64,000 bases of DNA, taken from Bacteroidetes bacterium 46-16. GTDB lineage: Bacteria > Bacteroidota > Bacteroidia > Chitinophagales > Chitinophagaceae. The translations under genes and the position numbers were made by a program. Under the pieces are notes generated by a model. It was not told the origin of the DNA and ran no database searches. It saw only the letters and a list, made by a program, of their open reading frames with translations. Position 1 is the stretch's first letter; every line of letters begins with the position of its first letter. This document shows positions 60,200 to 64,000 of the stretch, in pieces. Location of the stretch: NCBI GenBank assembly GCA_001897835.1, contig MKUN01000015.1:50075-114074 (forward strand), written 5' to 3'.

Positions 60200-62608
60200 T
60201 TAAAATTTATAGCTTACTCCAAGCCGATAGTTACGCGGCGCTTCAGCCTGCCAGTAATAGTAACCGCCATACGCATAATAGGCGCCGCTATACAGGTAGG
60301 TATCCAGTATATTAAACATGTTAGCAGTCACTTTGAATTTGCCGATCTGCCAAAACAAGCCGCCATCGAGCCGGAAATAATCAGGCAGGTTCTCTGTGCC
60401 GGGACCGCCCCAGCTCCAGGTGTCACGGTCTGCCAGGTAACTAAAGCCGGCATTGATACCCAGACCTTTCAAAGCGCCGTGCTGTACCTGGTAGCTAAGC
60501 CATAAATTCACATTATGTTTTGCAAAGCCGGGGACCCTGTCGCCCACATTGATACCGGGCACGCCATCGGTTACTTTGGTCACTTTGGAATCGGTATAGG
60601 CATAGTTAAAGATCAGGTCCAATCCATTTACGATCTCCCCTTTCAGGTCAAACTCTATACCTTGTGATTGTTTTTGTCCCAGTACGACCGAATAGGCTTC
60701 GGTGGCCGTATTAGCAGGGTCTGCGGTCAATTCGTTATTCTTTATGATGCGATACAGAGACAGGGTGGTATTCCATCTGCCGTTCAGCCAGTCCCTTTTT
60801 ACACCCACTTCGATATTATTGCCTGTAATGGGTTTAATAGAGCCGCCGTTTCGCAGGATGCCCGCCTGCGGCAGGAAAGCCTGGTCATATAGGGCATAAA
60901 CCGAAGTTTGCTCGTTGATGGTACCGCTAAGGCCGATGCGGGGAGTGATATGCTTTGCGGTTTCAGGTGCGCCGCCATAACTGGACTGACTGATATAGGT
61001 ATAACGGCCGGCAAGCGTCAGTCTTACCCTGTTATCAAAGAAACCTGATTCATCCTGTAAGTACAACCCCGAATAGGTCTGGTTGATCGTCCCTCCCGTA
61101 CTATTAGCCCTTGCGCGCAGGCTTTGGCTACGGTCAAAAACGGGATAACCATTTACAGGTGTCGTATATACAGGGTCATTGGCATTGAATTCTGCGCCAA
61201 CAGAATCAAGCGCGTACGACTGGCTCCAGTCTGCAAGATACTCTTTCGTCCCAAGATCAAGACCTGCAAGAATACGGTGATGCACCTGGCCGGTGATCAC
61301 ATCACCATTCAGGTATGCTTGCCCGAGTTTCATCTGGCTTGCGGCATCCCAAATACCCACGGAACGTACCATCCTGCCCTCAGAATCAACCGAATTAGGC
61401 CAAAGGGACGAACCTTGCTGAGTATAGGCAAAATAGGCTGCCTGGGCGGTAAACGTCCAACTGTCGTTGATCTTGTGCTGCAGGTTCAAAAAAGCGCTGT
61501 GGTCATTGATCCGCGTAGGATCGAGGCCTGGCAATGCCGAAGTAAAGTCACGGGGCAAGGTAGCCATTCCTTTTGTCGAGAACACATAATAGCTGCCGAC
61601 ATCAGACATTTTTGCATGCTGCAAGGTATATTCCAATGTGAGCATGGTTTTATCATCTATTCTATAAGCGAGCACCGGTGCTATACTATAACGGTCATTG
61701 TATTCGTAAGGTCGGAATGAGTTTTTGCTCTGTTCCATAAGATTAATGCGATAAAGCAATTTACCTGCCTTGTCGAATTTGCCATCAAGGTCGAGAGTAC
61801 TGCGGTAGAGATCAAAACTGCCGAACGTGAAAGAAGCAGCGCCATTGAATCCTGACCCTGTCGGCTTCTTGGTAACGACATTGTAGATACCTGCGGGATC
61901 ACCGTTTGCCATCATAAAGCCTGCTGGGCCTTTAACAAATTCGATATGATCTACAAAGCTCATGTCTTCTGTAAGCGGTCCCCATGGAGAATTGACTACA
62001 TTCATGCCATTTCGGAAGGCTCCGATCTGGGAACCGCGCATATTGATGCGGGTGTACATATCACCCCAATGCTCCAGTCGCGTAATTCCACTTACATTAC
62101 GGATCACGCCATCGCTCATACTGATCACCTGCTGGTCTTCGAGGGCGGCAGAGGATACAATTTGGATGTTCTGCGGTACTTCTTTGATTGGCTCTGCCAA
62201 TCGCAGGCTCGGCGATATCTTGTCACTCTTGTACTTATTTTTGGCGCTCTTTACAACCACCTCGTTCAATTGCTGTCGGGACACTTTGAGTTGCACTTCA
62301 ATGGTTTCGGTACGTCCGTCTTTTACAGTTATATCCCGGAATACGGTTTCGAAGCCTGCAAGATGGACCTCCAGGTGATAATTTCCTGCGGCCAAGCCAC
62401 CAAAATAGAATTGCCCCTCGTCATTGGTAAATATTGTCTTTTTATGTTCGGCTAAGGTTACGGCCACATTGGCTGCCGGTTTATTATCATCGGCTGTGAT
62501 AAAGCCTTTAACAGCTCCATTCTTTAAAGTGCTACCCCTGGACGGGCTGTATGAAAGAAATAATAAGGTCAATAAAAGCAATAAGCTTCTTGTTTGTCTT
62601 TGGTACAT
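60200..62608 (-). CDS. TonB-dependent siderophore receptor
   Basis: An 802-aa outer membrane receptor. After the signal peptide comes a CarboxypepD_reg-like domain (about 32-108, with VKGFITADDNKPAANVAVTL), a plug domain with EVPQNIQIVSSAALEDQQ and INMRGSQIGAFRNGM, and a 22-strand barrel. The chain ends in a C-terminal Phe (LGVSYKF), needed for barrel insertion. It resembles FhuE/FoxA-type ferric siderophore receptors and would need TonB-ExbBD from elsewhere. First gene of the minus-strand iron-uptake set. A possible -7 box lies at 62632-62640. Confidence 0.92.
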   Translation of the reverse strand: MYQRQTRSLLLLLTLLFLSYSPSRGSTLKNGAVKGFITADDNKPAANVAVTLAEHKKTIFTNDEGQFYFGGLAAGNYHLEVHLAGFETVFRDITVKDGRTETIEVQLKVSRQQLNEVVVKSAKNKYKSDKISPSLRLAEPIKEVPQNIQIVSSAALEDQQVISMSDGVIRNVSGITRLEHWGDMYTRINMRGSQIGAFRNGMNVVNSPWGPLTEDMSFVDHIEFVKGPAGFMMANGDPAGIYNVVTKKPTGSGFNGAASFTFGSFDLYRSTLDLDGKFDKAGKLLYRINLMEQSKNSFRPYEYNDRYSIAPVLAYRIDDKTMLTLEYTLQHAKMSDVGSYYVFSTKGMATLPRDFTSALPGLDPTRINDHSAFLNLQHKINDSWTFTAQAAYFAYTQQGSSLWPNSVDSEGRMVRSVGIWDAASQMKLGQAYLNGDVITGQVHHRILAGLDLGTKEYLADWSQSYALDSVGAEFNANDPVYTTPVNGYPVFDRSQSLRARANSTGGTINQTYSGLYLQDESGFFDNRVRLTLAGRYTYISQSSYGGAPETAKHITPRIGLSGTINEQTSVYALYDQAFLPQAGILRNGGSIKPITGNNIEVGVKRDWLNGRWNTTLSLYRIIKNNELTADPANTATEAYSVVLGQKQSQGIEFDLKGEIVNGLDLIFNYAYTDSKVTKVTDGVPGINVGDRVPGFAKHNVNLWLSYQVQHGALKGLGINAGFSYLADRDTWSWGGPGTENLPDYFRLDGGLFWQIGKFKVTANMFNILDTYLYSGAYYAYGGYYYWQAEAPRNYRLGVSYKF

Positions 62609-62631
62609 TCCTGTTCGTTTTGTTCAGGTGG

Positions 62632-62640
62632 CAAATTTTA
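62632..62640 (-). promoter_or_regulatory. possible -7 box of the TonB receptor gene
   Basis: TAAAATTTG on the minus strand resembles TAnnTTTG with one extra base. It lies 23 bases before the receptor ATG. No Fur-like site was seen near it. Confidence 0.3.
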
Positions 62641-62765
62641 AACATGATCCACCTTAACCCATACAAAATCAGGAAAATGGTTTTTGAATACGGGAATGTT
62701 TCGGGGCTAATAGAAAAGAAATGCAGGGAAGCAAACCTTCAGTTAATAATTGGATTGTGTGGCAT

Positions 62766-62984
62766 TTAATCATCATATCCTCTTGACAACCGATAGGACT
62801 TGCTGAAGTTCTTTCTGTACCATTTCTTCAATGGCTTAAATGTAAATCTGACCGCAAGTAAGGTTATTACCGATGCCCCAAGGGAAACTATGCCGACACA
62901 TGAAAAGTCAGCGTCAAGATCAAACGTCAGGTAGAGTACTGCCCATCCCAAAAAAGATAATACAAAATAAAGCAGATATCGCAT
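62766..62984 (-). CDS. small membrane protein, 72 aa
   Basis: A 72-aa protein with two hydrophobic helices (LLYFVLSFLGWAVLYLTF and VGIVSLGASVITLLAV) and a basic C-terminal tail (KPLKKWYRKNFSKSYRLSR). The start is placed at ATG 62984, directly before the first helix; the frame is open 12 codons upstream. No known family is recognised. It lies upstream of the TonB receptor gene on the same strand. Confidence 0.5.
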   Translation of the reverse strand: MRYLLYFVLSFLGWAVLYLTFDLDADFSCVGIVSLGASVITLLAVRFTFKPLKKWYRKNFSKSYRLSRGYDD

Positions 62985-63099
62985 GTAATGGCAAATTGGG
63001 AAAGAATCAAGATAAAGCATTTGCTTTTCTCATTCATTACAGAAGTTATAAAATTTTGTTAAGAAGAAGTTCGGTAGAAGAAGGATTGATATGCCGATG

Positions 63100-63354
63100 C
63101 TATTTGAAAACAGCATTCTTATCCTTATCAAGTATAAACTCTCGGCAGTCCCCTGAAATATGATATTTGATCTCCCGGGCGGTATTATCATAGGATCTGT
63201 CCGAGTAAGTCGCAACATAACATTGGATACTACGGGCCAGGTATTGTTCACCCTCAATAATTATGCGCCAATACAGGTTTGTATCGCCATGTGTGGTGTT
63301 GAAGCGCATTTTAAAATGAATATCGCCTTTTAGTGTAATAGTCTTTTTGTCCAA
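63100..63354 (-). CDS. unknown small soluble protein
   Basis: An 84-aa protein that would start with TTG at 63354 or with ATG at residue 16. It is beta-rich and polar (NLYWRIIIEGEQYLARS, REIKYHISGDCREFILD), like a small cytoplasmic adaptor. No domain is recognised. Coding status rests on composition and an uninterrupted frame; the ATG-less N-terminus lowers confidence. Confidence 0.4.
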   Translation of the reverse strand: MDKKTITLKGDIHFKMRFNTTHGDTNLYWRIIIEGEQYLARSIQCYVATYSDRSYDNTAREIKYHISGDCREFILDKDKNAVFK

Positions 63355-64000
63355 AGCACAATAAATTATTTTGATAATGCCAATTTAGAATATTTTTTTT
63401 AATTTTTCTGTTCAACAATTACCTTGAGCATAATTAAAAAAAATACTTTGTAGTGACCTTAATTCAAGCGTTGTTCATGGGATGGGTTAGAACCTGCCTT
63501 TCGACCGGAGAGCGTAATGTTATAAACCAACACATTCTTTACTCTTGTACATCTGGGTTTCCTAATACCTTGCCCAATGGCATTAAGGGCTTTTTATGTT
63601 CTTGCGAGTTGTCATTTAAGGTTATATGCTCCGGACTTCAAACAAATTCGTTACCCAAAATGCCTGCCGGAGTAGGAACCTTGCTGCAATACGCAGGTTA
63701 GCTATTATTGAAAGCTAATGCTAACAGTGAATCTTCGCGACTTATCCAGTCGCACGGTTAGTCGGTATTCGGCGTTCCAACTCGGCAAATAATCCGCCAA
63801 GCCGCACAGGCACTTGCTACTCGTTAAGCCACTCGCTACGCAAGAACCTGTGCGCCCAAACCAAAAACCGCTATCGCTTGTTTCGGATCGGGTACGCTTG
63901 TCATATTCTTTGCAGCTCACGGAAACGCCTCATGGCAGCTCTTGTGTCCTTTACAACGCGGTATCCATTCTCGCTACGCTCTCATTCCCGCCGCCTCATA
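63355..64000. other. 646-base stretch with hairpins and no convincing gene
   Basis: Short open frames exist on both strands but have the odd composition of chance frames (many Cys, Ser, Arg). Strong inverted repeats are present: GTTAGC...GCTAAC (63697-63725), GCGAC...GTCGC (63737-63753) and GCACAGG...CCTGTGC with inner CTTGC/GCAAG (63804-63853). The density of hairpins suggests a structured RNA or a control region of a mobile element, continuing beyond the window. Confidence 0.45.

Noticed and set aside
62551..62769. 72-aa plus-strand frame overlapping the TonB receptor start
   Set aside because: Its hydrophobic part is the antisense of the receptor's signal peptide, and the promoter region of the receptor lies inside.
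63453..63920. Two small frames (82 aa plus strand, 71 aa minus strand) at the window end
   Set aside because: Composition is unlike other proteins here (many Cys, Ser, Gly), they lie in a hairpin-rich region, and no homologous family is recognised.

Overview
The window looks like a chromosomal segment of a Bacteroidota bacterium, most likely of the Chitinophagaceae or a close relative. The evidence is two secreted proteins with type IX secretion (Por/T9SS) C-terminal sorting domains, the gliding protein GldC, a GWxTD-type protein, a MoeB fused to rhodanese, -7 boxes of the Bacteroidota TAnnTTTG type, and no Shine-Dalgarno signals. No rRNA, tRNA or CRISPR array was found. The genus assignment is inference.

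Region 1 (1-9.7 kb) holds the end of ispG, an O-antigen ligase-type protein with a Wzz-like partner, prfA, a sugar nucleotidyltransferase, a UbiD-type decarboxylase and a methyltransferase split by a one-base frameshift. Region 2 (9.8-13.4 kb) is AT-rich and accessory: an unknown protein, a seven-repeat T9SS-exported protein, a small secreted protein and a 47-aa lipoprotein. Region 3 (13.5-20.4 kb) is housekeeping: mpl, a DEDDh exonuclease, a dolichol-phosphate-mannose-synthase-like transferase, a WbqC-like protein, a GWxTD protein, dapF, a tandem palindromic repeat and a TauE/SafE exporter. Region 4 (20.4-25.4 kb) is a nearly complete molybdenum cofactor cluster: moaD-moaE on the plus strand facing moaA-moeA-moaC-mobA-moeB/rhodanese on the minus strand. 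Region 5 (25.4-33.9 kb) carries recR, a T9SS protein, a MazG-like hydrolase, a MoxR ATPase, a GT39-like membrane protein, paaZ with a coupled 53-aa membrane peptide, and an enoyl-CoA hydratase.

Region 6 (33.9-42.8 kb) is a compact Wzx/Wzy-type exopolysaccharide locus: WecG/TagA transferase, two GT2 enzymes, two polymerase/ligase-like membrane proteins, a GT4 enzyme, a flippase and the initiating sugar-phosphate transferase. Most neighbours overlap by four bases (ATGA). Region 7 (42.9-50.1 kb) is housekeeping: UspA, a holin-like/YtxH group, an AI-2E family transporter, nadD, feoA, ybeY, an rluA-type synthase, gldC, yqeY, cvpA and trpG/pabA.

Region 8 (50.15-51.4 kb) is a REP/RAYT unit: a decayed REP-associated tyrosine transposase bracketed by inverted REP copies, with another REP copy nearby. 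After dinB, a large serine recombinase (52.6-54.1 kb) opens a more AT-rich accessory segment to the window end. It has a receptor-type adenylate cyclase, an XRE regulator, an MgtC-like protein, small unknowns, a minus-strand iron-uptake set (TonB siderophore receptor, PepSY membrane protein, frameshifted DoxX) and a final hairpin-rich stretch without a convincing gene. Three genes (methyltransferase, RAYT, DoxX) each carry a single-base frameshift in a short homopolymer, so sequencing error and real decay both need to be considered.
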